NCBI GenBank assembly: GCA_942491525.1 | Contig: CALOBW010000007.1 | Coordinates: 1 to 64,000, forward strand | Direction of reading: 5' to 3' | DNA: 64,000 nucleotides | Source: CAYWBU01 sp942491525 | GTDB lineage: Bacteria; Desulfobacterota; Desulfomonilia; UBA1062 | Shown: positions 1 to 8,726 of the stretch, one piece after another | Position numbering within the stretch: position 1 is the first letter of the stretch | Layout of the letters: every line of letters starts with the position of its first letter | The notes under the pieces: generated by a model | Seen by the model: only the letters and a program-made list of their open reading frames with translations | Told to the model about the DNA's origin: nothing | Databases searched by the model: none | Program-made: the position numbers and the translations under genes

Positions 1-1190
1 AGCGGCACGTCGCGCGCCACACCGCTGACCACATAGACATTGACGCCCACCGGCGGCGTGATCACACCGATCTGGGTCACCAGCACGATCACCACCCCGA
101 ACCAGATCGGGTCATAGCCGAACTGCTGCACCACCGGGAAGAAGATCGGAATGGTCAGCATGATCAGGGCCAGCGAATCGATGAAGCAGCCACCCACAAA
201 GTATACCAGAACGATCAGACACATGATGGCCCAGCTCGGCAGGCTGAAGGATGCGATCCAGCCGGCGATATCGTAGGGAATCCTTGAGACGGCCATGAAG
301 TGGCCGAAGACCGTGGCGCCGGCCACGATCACCAGGATCATGCAGCTGATGCGGGTGGTCTCGACCAGGGCCTGCAGGAAGCCCTGCATGTCGATATTGC
401 GGCGCACCAGGGCGACCGCCAGGGTAGTGAAGGCGCCCACGGCGCCGGCCTCAGTGGGGGTGAAGATGCCGCCGAAGAGACCGCCCATGACCAGCACGAA
501 AATTATCAGGGTCTCGCCGATGCCGGTCAGCGACTCCATCTTCTCCTTGAAGCTGGCCCGCGGTCCCGGGGGTCCCAGCTCAGGGTTGAGCGAAGTCCAG
601 ATCAGAATGGCGGCCACAAAGAGCACCGTCAGCAGCACGCCCGGCAGGATGCCGGCCAGAAAGAGCTCGCCGATGGACTGCTCGGTCAGGATGCCGTAGA
701 CGATGAAGATGACGCTGGGCGGAATCAGGATGCCCAAGGAACCGCCGGCCGCCACGACGCCGGTGGCCAGCTCGGGTTTGTAGTTGTAGCGCTTCATCTC
801 GGGCAGCGTCGCCGCGGCCATGGTGGCGGCGGTGGCGTTGGTGGAACCGCAGATGGCCGCGAAACCGGCGCAGGCGCCGATGGTGGCGATGGCCAGGCCG
901 CCGGGCAGATGACCGATGAACTTATAGGCCGCATCAAAGAGGCGGCTGGAGATGCCCGAGTGGAAGGCGATCTGGCCCATCAGCACGAAGAGCGGGATCA
1001 CGGTCAGATTGTAGGATGAAAAGATTGAAAAGAAATCTTTGGCCAGCAGATTGAGGGCGGCATCGTAGTTGACGATGGTGCCGAAACCCACAAAACCGAT
1101 CACGGCCATCAGAAAACCGACCGGCATGCGCGAGAAGATCAGCACAAAGAGCGCGATGATTCCGATAATTCCAACTGTTGTAGCGCTCAT
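1..1190 (-). CDS. dctM: TRAP transporter large permease DctM (partial)
   Basis: Large membrane subunit of a tripartite ATP-independent periplasmic transporter, which uses an ion gradient to import organic acids handed over by the DctP receptor. The start ATG at 1190 overlaps the dctQ stop (ATGA). The 396 visible codons are strongly hydrophobic and carry DctM/TRAP-T signatures: an N-terminal MPVGF-type segment, GACAGFAAICGSTNATAATM, GILIPPSV and the late VGGCFIDSLALI and ITPPVGVNVYV motifs. Only about 30 C-terminal residues should be missing beyond the left edge. It is the last gene of dctP-dctQ-dctM. The substrate cannot be told from sequence. Confidence 0.93.
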   Translation of the reverse strand, partial: MSATTVGIIGIIALFVLIFSRMPVGFLMAVIGFVGFGTIVNYDAALNLLAKDFFSIFSSYNLTVIPLFVLMGQIAFHSGISSRLFDAAYKFIGHLPGGLAIATIGACAGFAAICGSTNATAATMAAATLPEMKRYNYKPELATGVVAAGGSLGILIPPSVIFIVYGILTEQSIGELFLAGILPGVLLTVLFVAAILIWTSLNPELGPPGPRASFKEKMESLTGIGETLIIFVLVMGGLFGGIFTPTEAGAVGAFTTLAVALVRRNIDMQGFLQALVETTRISCMILVIVAGATVFGHFMAVSRIPYDIAGWIASFSLPSWAIMCLIVLVYFVGGCFIDSLALIMLTIPIFFPVVQQFGYDPIWFGVVIVLVTQIGVITPPVGVNVYVVSGVARDVP

Positions 1191-1681
1191 CCGATCTCGG
1201 CTCCTCTAAACTGGCTGATCAGGTCCATCAGCAGCACCACGCACAAAAGGGCGCAGCCGATGGCAACTCCATAGATAAACGGGTAGATCGACATCTGCAA
1301 TGTGGCCGAGACCTCGCCCGAGGCCCGCACCTGGCCGGCATAAATCCCGCTCTGCCAGGCCAGGGCACCGAAGAGCAGCAGCGCTATCACGTCATTGATG
1401 ATGTTGACGATGATGCGCACCCCTCTGGGCATGCGCATCATCAGAAACTCCACCGCAATATGGCCCTTCTGGACCGTGGTAAACGGCAGGGCAAAGGCGA
1501 TCACGATGGAGCCGCTCAGGGCCACCAGTTCATAGGTTCCGGGAATCGGATGCCGAAAGAAGCGGCAGATCACATCCAGGGTGGTCAAGAGCATGATAAA
1601 GGTCACGGCCGCCGCCGCAACCCAGTTGACGTAGTCAGCCATCTTTTTCACGCTGCGCTCTGCCCGGATGAATGAGATCAT
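1187..1681 (-). CDS. dctQ: TRAP transporter small permease DctQ
   Basis: Small membrane subunit of the TRAP transporter, 164 aa with about four hydrophobic segments (near residues 15-40, 50-72, 88-108 and 128-155), the usual size and topology for the DctQ family. The motif FALPFTTVQKGHIAVEFL in the middle is typical of the family. It lies between dctP (18 bp gap) and dctM (ATGA overlap), so translation is probably coupled. Its role is to hold the large permease and help docking of the periplasmic receptor. Confidence 0.93.
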   Translation of the reverse strand: MISFIRAERSVKKMADYVNWVAAAAVTFIMLLTTLDVICRFFRHPIPGTYELVALSGSIVIAFALPFTTVQKGHIAVEFLMMRMPRGVRIIVNIINDVIALLLFGALAWQSGIYAGQVRASGEVSATLQMSIYPFIYGVAIGCALLCVVLLMDLISQFRGAEIG

Positions 1682-1699
1682 GCCCTGTCCTTATGCAAA

Positions 1700-2713
1700 T
1701 TATGCCTGTTTGGCAATCAATTCTCTGATCAGCTGGATGGATGTTTTGGCATCCACGCCCTTCTTGGCCGATTCAACGATAAACTCGTCCAGCACCGGCT
1801 GAATCGCCTGCTGCCAGCGGTTGGCCTCGGCGGCATCCAGCTCGATGACCGCATTGCCCTGCTCCTTGGTAAAGCTGATGCCGTCCGCATCGGCCTTGTC
1901 CCAGGTCTCACCGTGCACGGTGATCCACTCCTGGCTGACAGTACTGAATATCTGCTGAATGTCAGCCGGCAGGCTGTTCCACTTATCCTTGTTCATCACC
2001 ACAAACATGGTGGTGGTGTAACCGATGTTGCTGCAGTCAGTGGTCGACTTGACCACCTCGGCCTGCTTCCAGCCCTTCAATGTTTCAATGGGCGTGAAGG
2101 TGCCCTCAACCACACCCTTCTGCAGGGCCTCATACGTGCCGCCCTGGGGCATGGCGACCGGCACGCCGCCCAAGGCCTCAACAACCTTGGCGCTCAGGCC
2201 GGTAGAACGGATCTTCATGCCCTTAAGATCATCCAGGCTTCCGACCTCTTTCTGGGTATGCAGCAGGCCCGGGCCGTGGCCGTGCAGGTAGAGCACCTTG
2301 ACATCCTCCAGCTCGGCCGGCTTAACCTGGTTGTAGAAATCGTTGGCAACCCGGGTGGCAACCATGCCGGAGGGGTAGCCCATGGGCAGGTCAACGGCCT
2401 CCATCGCCGGGAAACGGCCGCGGGTGTAGGCAAAGCAGGACATCCCGATGTCGGAGATGCCGTTAACCACGCCGTCATAACACTCGGGCGCCTTGGTCAG
2501 GGTGCCGCCGGGAAAGATGTTGATCTTAACTTTGCCGTTCGAACGGGTCTCTATCTCCTTGGCCCAGTCCATACCGGCCTTGCACTGGGCATGGGTCGGC
2601 GGGAAGAAGATGCTGTAGGAGAGCTCGATGGGCTTCTCCGCTTTTTCAGCCTTCTCGGAACAGCCGGCCAGCAGGGCCAGCGCCACAGTTAAAACAATCA
2701 GGACTCTTTTCAT
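1700..2713 (-). CDS. dctP: TRAP substrate-binding lipoprotein DctP
   Basis: Periplasmic solute receptor of the TRAP system, 337 aa. The first 18 residues form a lipoprotein signal peptide with lipobox LLAGC (Cys18), so the receptor is probably membrane-anchored rather than free. The body follows the DctP family (HAQCKAGMDWAKEIETRSNG, IFPGGTL, GMKIRSTG near the ligand Arg, GVVEGTFTPIETLKGWK). The start ATG has a good Shine-Dalgarno (GAGGAGAT). First gene of the dctPQM operon; a hairpin just upstream separates it from the HAD gene. Confidence 0.93.
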   Translation of the reverse strand: MKRVLIVLTVALALLAGCSEKAEKAEKPIELSYSIFFPPTHAQCKAGMDWAKEIETRSNGKVKINIFPGGTLTKAPECYDGVVNGISDIGMSCFAYTRGRFPAMEAVDLPMGYPSGMVATRVANDFYNQVKPAELEDVKVLYLHGHGPGLLHTQKEVGSLDDLKGMKIRSTGLSAKVVEALGGVPVAMPQGGTYEALQKGVVEGTFTPIETLKGWKQAEVVKSTTDCSNIGYTTTMFVVMNKDKWNSLPADIQQIFSTVSQEWITVHGETWDKADADGISFTKEQGNAVIELDAAEANRWQQAIQPVLDEFIVESAKKGVDAKTSIQLIRELIAKQA

Positions 2714-2734
2714 GGTTATCTCCTCTCATTAGTC

Positions 2735-2757
2735 AAAATGCGGCTCGGAGAGCCGCA
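2735..2757 (-). terminator. Hairpin between HAD gene and dctP
   Basis: Perfect 8-bp stem TGCGGCTC/GAGCCGCA with a 3-nt loop, followed on the minus strand by a short TTTT. It probably ends the HAD-phosphatase transcript before dctP; the U-tract is weak. Confidence 0.55.
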
Positions 2758-2793
2758 AAACACGCCTATTGTAATATGCCTGAATCAAAAGAT

Positions 2794-3417
2794 CTATTTA
2801 AAAGCTTTGGCGCAGTAGACTTTGATCTGCTGCATGAAACTTTGCTGATCACGGTACCAAATGGCGTGCAGACCCTTGCCGCGGGCGCGCTCCACGTTGC
2901 CCTTGTCATCATCGATGAACAGCATCTGGGGCGCAAAGAACATCATGCCGCGGCCGGCATCGCTGAAGATGCTGGCATCACGCTTGCTCTTGCCCAGGTA
3001 GAAGCTGTTCATGACCACGTCAAACTTCTCGAAGACACCGTCGCGCCGGTCAAGCTCATCGAGCCAGGTCACCTGATCGCTGAGAATGCCCACCCGGTAG
3101 CCGGCAGCCTTAAGCTGCGCTACAATCTCAAACATCCAGGGCCGCAGCGTGAACCGGCTCAGGATTTCGCCTCTGAGCTCCTCATCACTGCCGGCAACAC
3201 CTGTCCTATCGCGCACGGTCCGCCAAAACTCCGCCTCTGAAACCTGGCCGATTATGAAACCGCTGGCATAGATGATCTCGCGCACAGCATTCAGAAACTG
3301 CTCGGCATCCTTACCGTTCTTCTGCGCAATGGCAAAGAGGCCGTTCTTGAAACCCTCATCCGCCAACACGCCGCCAAAATCAAAAAGAATTAGCCTGATG
3401 TCGTCATAGTTTTCCAT
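2794..3417 (-). CDS. HAD-family phosphatase (YihX/epoxide hydrolase N-like)
   Basis: Cytoplasmic HAD-superfamily hydrolase, 207 aa. Motif I is LILFDFGGVLADEG (nucleophile Asp13; the FDxGGV form of the YihX-type subfamily), followed by an alpha-helical cap, motif II GILSDQV near 115, the motif III Lys in LGKSKRDASIF, and motif IV MLFIDDDKGNVERA, ending in the usual HAIWY strand. The substrate is probably a small phosphorylated metabolite and cannot be named. It stands alone, divergent from the cdaA fusion gene 80 bp away. Confidence 0.88.
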   Translation of the reverse strand: MENYDDIRLILFDFGGVLADEGFKNGLFAIAQKNGKDAEQFLNAVREIIYASGFIIGQVSEAEFWRTVRDRTGVAGSDEELRGEILSRFTLRPWMFEIVAQLKAAGYRVGILSDQVTWLDELDRRDGVFEKFDVVMNSFYLGKSKRDASIFSDAGRGMMFFAPQMLFIDDDKGNVERARGKGLHAIWYRDQQSFMQQIKVYCAKAFK

Positions 3418-3497
3418 AGAGCCTACATACCACGCAGATTTCAGCTGTAAAGATTATTTGTTTACTAAGCCGATCAGAGTTCCTATAAGGAAGCCAC

Positions 3498-5009
3498 ATG
3501 CTGGAATCACTTACCACCATCCTCAACAGTTTCAGAATCCAGGACCTGCTGGATATCCTGATTATCGCAACCATGACCTACATACTGCTGGTCTGGATCC
3601 GCAACACAGCCTCGCGCTTTGTCTTTCTCGGCATCCTGCTGCTGAGCATCCTCTACCTCAGCGCGCGCATCTTCCACCTCTACCTGACCACCTATGTGCT
3701 ACAGGCCTTCTTCGCCATTCTGATCTTCGCCCTGCTGATCATCTTCCAGGAGGAGATCCGCCGCATTCTGGAACGCCTGGCCACCATCGGCAAGTTCGGC
3801 CGCAACCTCGACCAGCAGCAGCCCACCGACGTGCTGGTGGAGAGCATCAAGCAGCTCAGCGAGCTTAAATGCGGCGCCCTGATCGTACTGCCGGGCCGGG
3901 ATCCGCTCAACCGCCACCTGCAGGGCGGCTACTCCCTGGAGGGCAACCTCAGCCAGCCGCTGCTGGCCAGCATCTTCGACCACCATTCCGACGGCCATGA
4001 CGGGGCCGTTATCATTAACGAGGGCAAGCTGAGCCGCTTCGGCTGCCACCTGCCGCTCTGCACCGACGGCGATAAGTGCGGCCATCTGGGCCTGCGTCAC
4101 ACCGCCGCCATCGGTCTGACCGAGCGCTGCGACGCCTTCTGCATCGTGGTCTCCGAAGAGCGGGGCTCCATCTCCTACTGCCGCCGCGGCGAGCTGGTTC
4201 CAATCACACATACCGGCGACCTGGTGATCGCCATCAACAACTTCTACGACAGCCTCAAGGACAGCAGCATCCACCAGCCGGTGACGCGCTGGTTCCGCCA
4301 GAATCTGTCCGTAAAACTGCTGGCCCTCGGCCTCGCCGTGGGCGCCTGGTTCTTCTTCGGCTCCCAGCGCGAAGAGATTCAGCGCGTCTACACCATCCCG
4401 ATCGAGTTCCGTAAAGTTTCGCCCGAATGGGTCATTGAAGAGGGCCGCACCAACACCATCGATGTGACCCTGGCCGGCCCGCCCCAGGCCTTCAACGTCT
4501 TTGACCCCTCCAGGCTCAAGATCTCACTGGACCTCTCCCATATCGAGGAGGGCCGCCAGAACATCACCCTGACGGCCGACATGATCAAAATCCCGTCCAA
4601 TCTGACGCTGCTCAAATTTGACCCGCGGCGCATCTCGATCAATGCCTACCGCCTCTACCCCTACGAGGTTAAGATTGACGTGCCCGTCCAGGGCCAGCTG
4701 CCGGCGGGCCTGATTATAAAATCAATCAACGGTCAGCCCAGATCCGTCAAGGTCTTGGCTTCCAAGGCGGCGCTGCAAAACCTGAGCGCCATCAAGAGTC
4801 AGCCGCTGCAGATCGATAAACTGACCGAATCAACCACCCTTGAGCTGGATCTGGTGCTGCCGCCGGGCGTCCGCCTGAGTGACGGCGCCGCCGCTAAAAT
4901 CAAAGTAAGTGTTGAAATTGAAACCGCCAGCGGCACATCTCAGGCCACTCCATTGAGGCTCCTCCCTGAAATTGATGAGTTATGGCCATTTTCGCACCGC
5001 TTTTCCTGA
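3498..5009 (+). CDS. cdaA: Diadenylate cyclase CdaA fused to YbbR (CdaR-like) domain
   Basis: Membrane enzyme predicted to make c-di-AMP from two ATP. Residues 1-90 hold three membrane segments (about 18-35, 40-58, 66-84). A DAC domain follows (about 95-235) with DGA at 168-170 and, in place of the usual RHR, RHT at 200-202 in GLRHTAAIGLTER. A further membrane segment (about 272-288) leads into a C-terminal extracytoplasmic region with YbbR-like repeats (about 295-480). In Firmicutes CdaA and its YbbR regulator CdaR are separate adjacent genes; here one 503-aa ORF carries both. Start ATG has AAGGAAG upstream. The usual neighbour glmM is absent; cspA follows. Confidence 0.87.
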   Translation: MLESLTTILNSFRIQDLLDILIIATMTYILLVWIRNTASRFVFLGILLLSILYLSARIFHLYLTTYVLQAFFAILIFALLIIFQEEIRRILERLATIGKFGRNLDQQQPTDVLVESIKQLSELKCGALIVLPGRDPLNRHLQGGYSLEGNLSQPLLASIFDHHSDGHDGAVIINEGKLSRFGCHLPLCTDGDKCGHLGLRHTAAIGLTERCDAFCIVVSEERGSISYCRRGELVPITHTGDLVIAINNFYDSLKDSSIHQPVTRWFRQNLSVKLLALGLAVGAWFFFGSQREEIQRVYTIPIEFRKVSPEWVIEEGRTNTIDVTLAGPPQAFNVFDPSRLKISLDLSHIEEGRQNITLTADMIKIPSNLTLLKFDPRRISINAYRLYPYEVKIDVPVQGQLPAGLIIKSINGQPRSVKVLASKAALQNLSAIKSQPLQIDKLTESTTLELDLVLPPGVRLSDGAAAKIKVSVEIETASGTSQATPLRLLPEIDELWPFSHRFS

Positions 5010-5019
5010 GCGTTTCTAC

Positions 5020-5187
5020 TTGACACCCCTACCCCTCTCGCGTATCCATTTTCTGTAGATAGTCTGAAATACGAATAATTCATGCGTCCTGAACTTCCTT
5101 GGAAAATAAGGCCCAGCAGATTAAACGTTTTCAGAAAATAACCACAGGTTCCGCTCTGCCAGGCAGAATCCTGAAAGCGAGGTATTC
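5020..5187 (+). promoter_or_regulatory. Promoter and long 5' leader of the cold shock gene
   Basis: TTGACA at 5020-5025, a 17-nt spacer and TATCCA at 5043-5048 give a plausible sigma-70 promoter, leaving a leader of roughly 130 nt before the cspA ATG. Long structured leaders are usual for cspA-type genes and act in cold-induced mRNA stability and translation; whether this one does is inference. Confidence 0.5.
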
Positions 5188-5388
5188 ATGGCAACTGGTA
5201 CAGTTAAATGGTTCAACGAGAAAAAGGGGTTTGGATTCATCACCGGAGATGACGGCAGCGATGTTTTCGTTCACTTCTCAGCCATCGGCGGCAGCGGCTT
5301 CAAAACCCTTGAAGAGGGTGACCGCGTCGAATTTGATGTAACCGATGGCCCCAAGGGACCCCAGGCCTCAAACGTTGTAAAACAATAA
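5188..5388 (+). CDS. Cold shock protein, CspA family
   Basis: Single-stranded nucleic acid-binding OB-fold protein of 66 aa, full family length. RNP1 (KGFGFITGD) and RNP2 (DVFVHFSAI) are intact, preceded by the canonical MATGTVKWFNEKKGFG start. Acts as an RNA chaperone that opens mRNA secondary structure. RBS GCGAGG lies ahead of the ATG. Monocistronic, with a GC-rich hairpin after the stop. Confidence 0.97.
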   Translation: MATGTVKWFNEKKGFGFITGDDGSDVFVHFSAIGGSGFKTLEEGDRVEFDVTDGPKGPQASNVVKQ

Positions 5389-5396
5389 TTTTGTGC

Positions 5397-5416
5397 GGGC
5401 CGGCCTTTGCCGGCCC
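5397..5416 (+). terminator. Hairpin after cold shock gene
   Basis: GGGCCGGC/GCCGGCCC stem with CTTT loop directly after the cspA stop. No clear T-tract follows, so it may be a stability hairpin rather than a strong terminator. Confidence 0.5.
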
Positions 5417-5484
5417 ATACTTCTCTGCTGACTCCTTGCTTTTTTTGCCCGCAGGGCGCAAATTGCACAGGGGAGGATCATATA

Positions 5485-6990
5485 ATGCAGAGAAAATTTT
5501 TAGTTTTATTCGTCTGTGGGCTGCTGGCCTCAGCCAATCTTGAAGCCAGCGTCACCGCGGTAAAGCTCTACCCTAATGGGGCCACCATTACGGCCCAGCA
5601 ATCGGTTGCCGCCGGCACAACAGTTTTGCGCCTACCGGCCCAGGCCCAGCCCGACACCCTCTCTCTGACTCCGCAGAACAGCAATTTCTCAATCACTGAT
5701 ATCAGCTGGCAGAAGGAGCAGCGGGCCTTTGAAGCCGAGATCAAAAAGCTGCAGGACGAACTCAGCCTGCGCCAGCAGGAGCGCGGCGCGGCCGCTGACC
5801 GGCTCAGCACCACCGAATCCCGGATCAAGTTCTGGCAGCAGCAGCTGGACCGCCAGTGGGAATCGGCCGCCGACGCCCTCAAGATTGCCGAGGCTGCCCC
5901 CCAGCCCATGCTCGCCAGCTTCCAGCAGCGCCAGAAAATCTCAGCGGAAATCAAAGAGCTGGATCAACAGCTTGCCCTCCTCAACCAGAAGCTGCAGGAA
6001 CTTACCGGCCAGCACAGGCAGGAGTGGCTGGTAAATGTAACCCTGAGCGGGCCAACCGACACCAAGACCAACTTAATCTGGTCCTATTTCAGCCGCGGCT
6101 GCGGTTTCGTGCCCAGCTACCGGCTGAATGCCCTGCCGACAGAGATGCAGATCCGCTTTGAATGGGAGGCCCTGGTCTGGCAGCAGACCGGCCAGGACTG
6201 GCAGAGTGTCGATCTGACGCTGGCCAGCATCACCCCCAGCCACAACCTGACCCCACCCCCACTGCAGCCCTGGATCATCCGCCCCGTCGAGCACTACGCC
6301 AACAAGCGAGCGGCCATGGAAGACACGGTCATGATGGAGATCGCTCCGTCAGCCGGCATGCCTGAGCGCCAAGTCATTGAGACGAGCAGAAGCAGCTACA
6401 CCGAGTGGCAGCTGGGCCGTCAAAACATCAAGGCCGGCCCGGGACGCAAACTGCCGGTACAGAGCCAAAGCTGGCCGGCCGGCTTCGAGCACATTCTGCG
6501 CCCGGAATCCATGGACAAGGCCTTCATCCAGGCCAGCATCGCCCTTGACTCTCCGCGCCAGGTGCCGGGCGGCCAGGCCATCTTCATGCTGGACGGCACC
6601 ATGATCGGACAGGGGCGCTTTGAACTGCAGGGGCGCGAAGCCGAGATCGCCTTCGGCGCCGACCCGCTGGTCAGGGCCAAGCGTGAACTGATTGAAATGC
6701 AGCAGGGCTCAAAAGGATTGGTGATGGGCAAACAGACCAGCCACTGGCGCTGGCTGACCACCGTCACCAACGGCCACACCAGCCCGGTCAGCCTGGTGGT
6801 GGAAGAGGCGCGGCCTCAGTCGCGCGACGAACGCATCAAGCTCAGCAGTCAGCTGGAACCGAACGCCACCCTCACCAGGGCCGACAGCTTTGTACGAAAA
6901 CTGAAGCTGGCCCCGGGTGCTGACGTCCAACTGAAGCTGGACGTCAGGCTGGAAGCCCCGGGCAATCTGGATATTTTCAGCGACCGCTGA
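5485..6990 (+). CDS. Secreted DUF4139/DUF4140 protein (MuiA-like)
   Basis: Exported protein of 501 aa. I place the start at the ATG at 5485, which has GGGGAGG upstream and gives a clean signal peptide (MQRKFLVLFVCGLLASANLEA). A DUF4140-like N-terminus (VTAVKLYPNGATITAQQ) is followed by a coiled coil (about 80-185) and a DUF4139 beta-rich domain with the family features YFSRGCGFVPSYRLNAL and LTLASITPSHN. Related proteins are called mucoidy inhibitor A-like; their biochemical role is unknown. The 3' end overlaps the convergent YyaL-like gene by 14 nt. Confidence 0.85.
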   Translation: MQRKFLVLFVCGLLASANLEASVTAVKLYPNGATITAQQSVAAGTTVLRLPAQAQPDTLSLTPQNSNFSITDISWQKEQRAFEAEIKKLQDELSLRQQERGAAADRLSTTESRIKFWQQQLDRQWESAADALKIAEAAPQPMLASFQQRQKISAEIKELDQQLALLNQKLQELTGQHRQEWLVNVTLSGPTDTKTNLIWSYFSRGCGFVPSYRLNALPTEMQIRFEWEALVWQQTGQDWQSVDLTLASITPSHNLTPPPLQPWIIRPVEHYANKRAAMEDTVMMEIAPSAGMPERQVIETSRSSYTEWQLGRQNIKAGPGRKLPVQSQSWPAGFEHILRPESMDKAFIQASIALDSPRQVPGGQAIFMLDGTMIGQGRFELQGREAEIAFGADPLVRAKRELIEMQQGSKGLVMGKQTSHWRWLTTVTNGHTSPVSLVVEEARPQSRDERIKLSSQLEPNATLTRADSFVRKLKLAPGADVQLKLDVRLEAPGNLDIFSDR

Positions 6991-8668
6991 TCGCGGCCAG
7001 AAGGTGCGTGTGGCCGGCCGGATTGGCGGCCACACTGCCTGCCACCTCGCCCAGCAGGCCGCCGCCAATGTCGGTGCCCTCTATCTCATCCAGCCGCAAC
7101 TGATTGGCAATGGCCACCGCGACGCCGCTGGGGTAGGCCCCGTCATAAATCTCTTTGACACGGACCAGGATTTCCGGCTCATCTTTGGGACTCAGATAGA
7201 AGCCACCATCCGGGGCGTGAAAGAGCTCGATCATCTGCTGCTGCAGCAGACTTGCCCTGTCATACTCTCCCAGCTCCAGCAGGGCCCAGATAAAGAATGC
7301 ATAATCATCAAGCTTGGCTGAGATGCCGGTTGTCGTATGCTTCAGGCGGCCGGCCTGATCGAAGAGTGCCGGATTGGCAGCCGCCTGACGCGCCATTTCA
7401 AGATACTCGGGCCTTTCAAGCTGGCGCCCGGCCCGCGCAAGGGCCGCAATCATCAGCGCATTCCAGTCCACCAGGATCTTGCTGTCCCTAAAGGGCCGGT
7501 TGCGGTTTTCGCGCTCTTCAAGCAGCCTGGCTGCGACCTTCTCAACCTGAACGATGCTCTCCAGGGTGGCCGGCTGGCGGGTGTGCAGAATGTTGTAACG
7601 CCCGCTGCCCTCAAAGTTGCCATCCTGCCGCACATTGAAGGTGCTCAGGAAGATGCGCATCTCCTCCTCATCCAGCACAAACATGGCCTCCTGAATATCC
7701 CAGAGGTAGAACTTGCCCTCGACCCCGTCGGAATCAGCATCCTCGGCCGCCATGAAAAGGCCGTCCGGACGACGCAGGTCCCGGACCGTATACGCGACAA
7801 TCTCTTCGGCGACCCGCTTGAAGAAAGGATCCCGGGTGCGCGCAAAGCATTCGCTGTAGGCCATCACCAGCATGGCCTGATCATAGAGCATCTTCTCGAA
7901 ATGGGGCACCAGCCAGTTCGGATCAGTTGAATAGCGGTGAACGCCGAAACCCAGCTGGTCATAGATGCCGCCGCTGCGGATTGCGGTCAGTGTCCGGCTG
8001 ACCATCTCAAGGGCCTCATCATCCTCCAGCCCCAGCAGAAAGAGCAGCAGATGGGGGCAGGGAAATTTAAAGCCACGACCGAAACCGCCGCTGTCGGAAT
8101 CAAAATCCTGTTTCAGCCGCGCAAAGGCCGTCTCGACCAGGCCATCTGTCTGGCCGGGAACAACCTGATTGATCTCGTGCAGACGCTCAATCACCGCCGC
8201 TGAAGCCGCCTTGAGGTCATCGCGATTGTTATCCCACGACTCCTTCAGCTTGGGTACCAGCTCCAGCATCCCCAAACCCCTGAAACTGCTGAGCTTGGGG
8301 ATATAGGATGCGGCATAGATCGGTTCAAGGTCGGGGCTCAAGACCACATTCAACGGCCAGCCGCCGCCACCGGTCATGACCCGGCAGGCCTTCATGAAGA
8401 TATTGTCCAGCTCCGGATACTCCTCGCGGTCCATCTTGATGGCAACGAAGGCCGCATTCATCTGCGCGGCCACATCCGGATCATCAAAAGACTCATGGGC
8501 CATCATGTGACACCAGTGGCAGGTGGAGTAGCCGATGGACAGAAATATGGGTTTGTCTTCACGTTTGGCGGCCTCGAGAGCCTCAGCTCCCCAGGGGTAC
8601 CAGGCGACGGGATTTTCGGCATGCTGCCGCAGATAGGGGCTGGTTGCATCAGCTAGACGGTTCTTCAT
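6977..8668 (-). CDS. Thioredoxin-fold (DUF255)/glycosidase-like protein, YyaL family
   Basis: Cytoplasmic protein of 563 aa, shorter than the usual ~680 aa of the family. The N-terminal third is a thioredoxin-like DUF255 domain with the conserved CHWCHMMAHESF motif (Cys-x-x-Cys), followed by the family block VMTGGGGWPLNVVLSP; the rest resembles an (alpha/alpha)6 barrel (FGRGFKFPCPH, HFEKMLYDQAML, AAEDADSDGVEGKFYLW, KILVDWNALMI). I place the start at 8668 (AGGAG before MKNRLADATSPYL); a longer reading to 8953 overlaps the upstream diguanylate cyclase gene and lacks homology. Related to human SPATA20; function unknown. Confidence 0.88.
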   Translation of the reverse strand: MKNRLADATSPYLRQHAENPVAWYPWGAEALEAAKREDKPIFLSIGYSTCHWCHMMAHESFDDPDVAAQMNAAFVAIKMDREEYPELDNIFMKACRVMTGGGGWPLNVVLSPDLEPIYAASYIPKLSSFRGLGMLELVPKLKESWDNNRDDLKAASAAVIERLHEINQVVPGQTDGLVETAFARLKQDFDSDSGGFGRGFKFPCPHLLLFLLGLEDDEALEMVSRTLTAIRSGGIYDQLGFGVHRYSTDPNWLVPHFEKMLYDQAMLVMAYSECFARTRDPFFKRVAEEIVAYTVRDLRRPDGLFMAAEDADSDGVEGKFYLWDIQEAMFVLDEEEMRIFLSTFNVRQDGNFEGSGRYNILHTRQPATLESIVQVEKVAARLLEERENRNRPFRDSKILVDWNALMIAALARAGRQLERPEYLEMARQAAANPALFDQAGRLKHTTTGISAKLDDYAFFIWALLELGEYDRASLLQQQMIELFHAPDGGFYLSPKDEPEILVRVKEIYDGAYPSGVAVAIANQLRLDEIEGTDIGGGLLGEVAGSVAANPAGHTHLLAAISGR

Positions 8669-8726
8669 CACAATCTCCTCAGATCCTGAACCTAACTCAA
8701 AGCCGGCGCCCTTGCAACGCCTCAAA

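Noticed and set aside
300..1019. Long plus-strand ORF (239 aa) opposite dctM
   Set aside because: Antisense shadow of a GC-rich gene; repetitive His/Gly/Asp composition, no RBS, and dctM has clear homology.
1913..2692. 259-aa plus-strand ORF opposite dctP
   Set aside because: Covered almost entirely by dctP, which has a lipobox and family motifs; no independent evidence.
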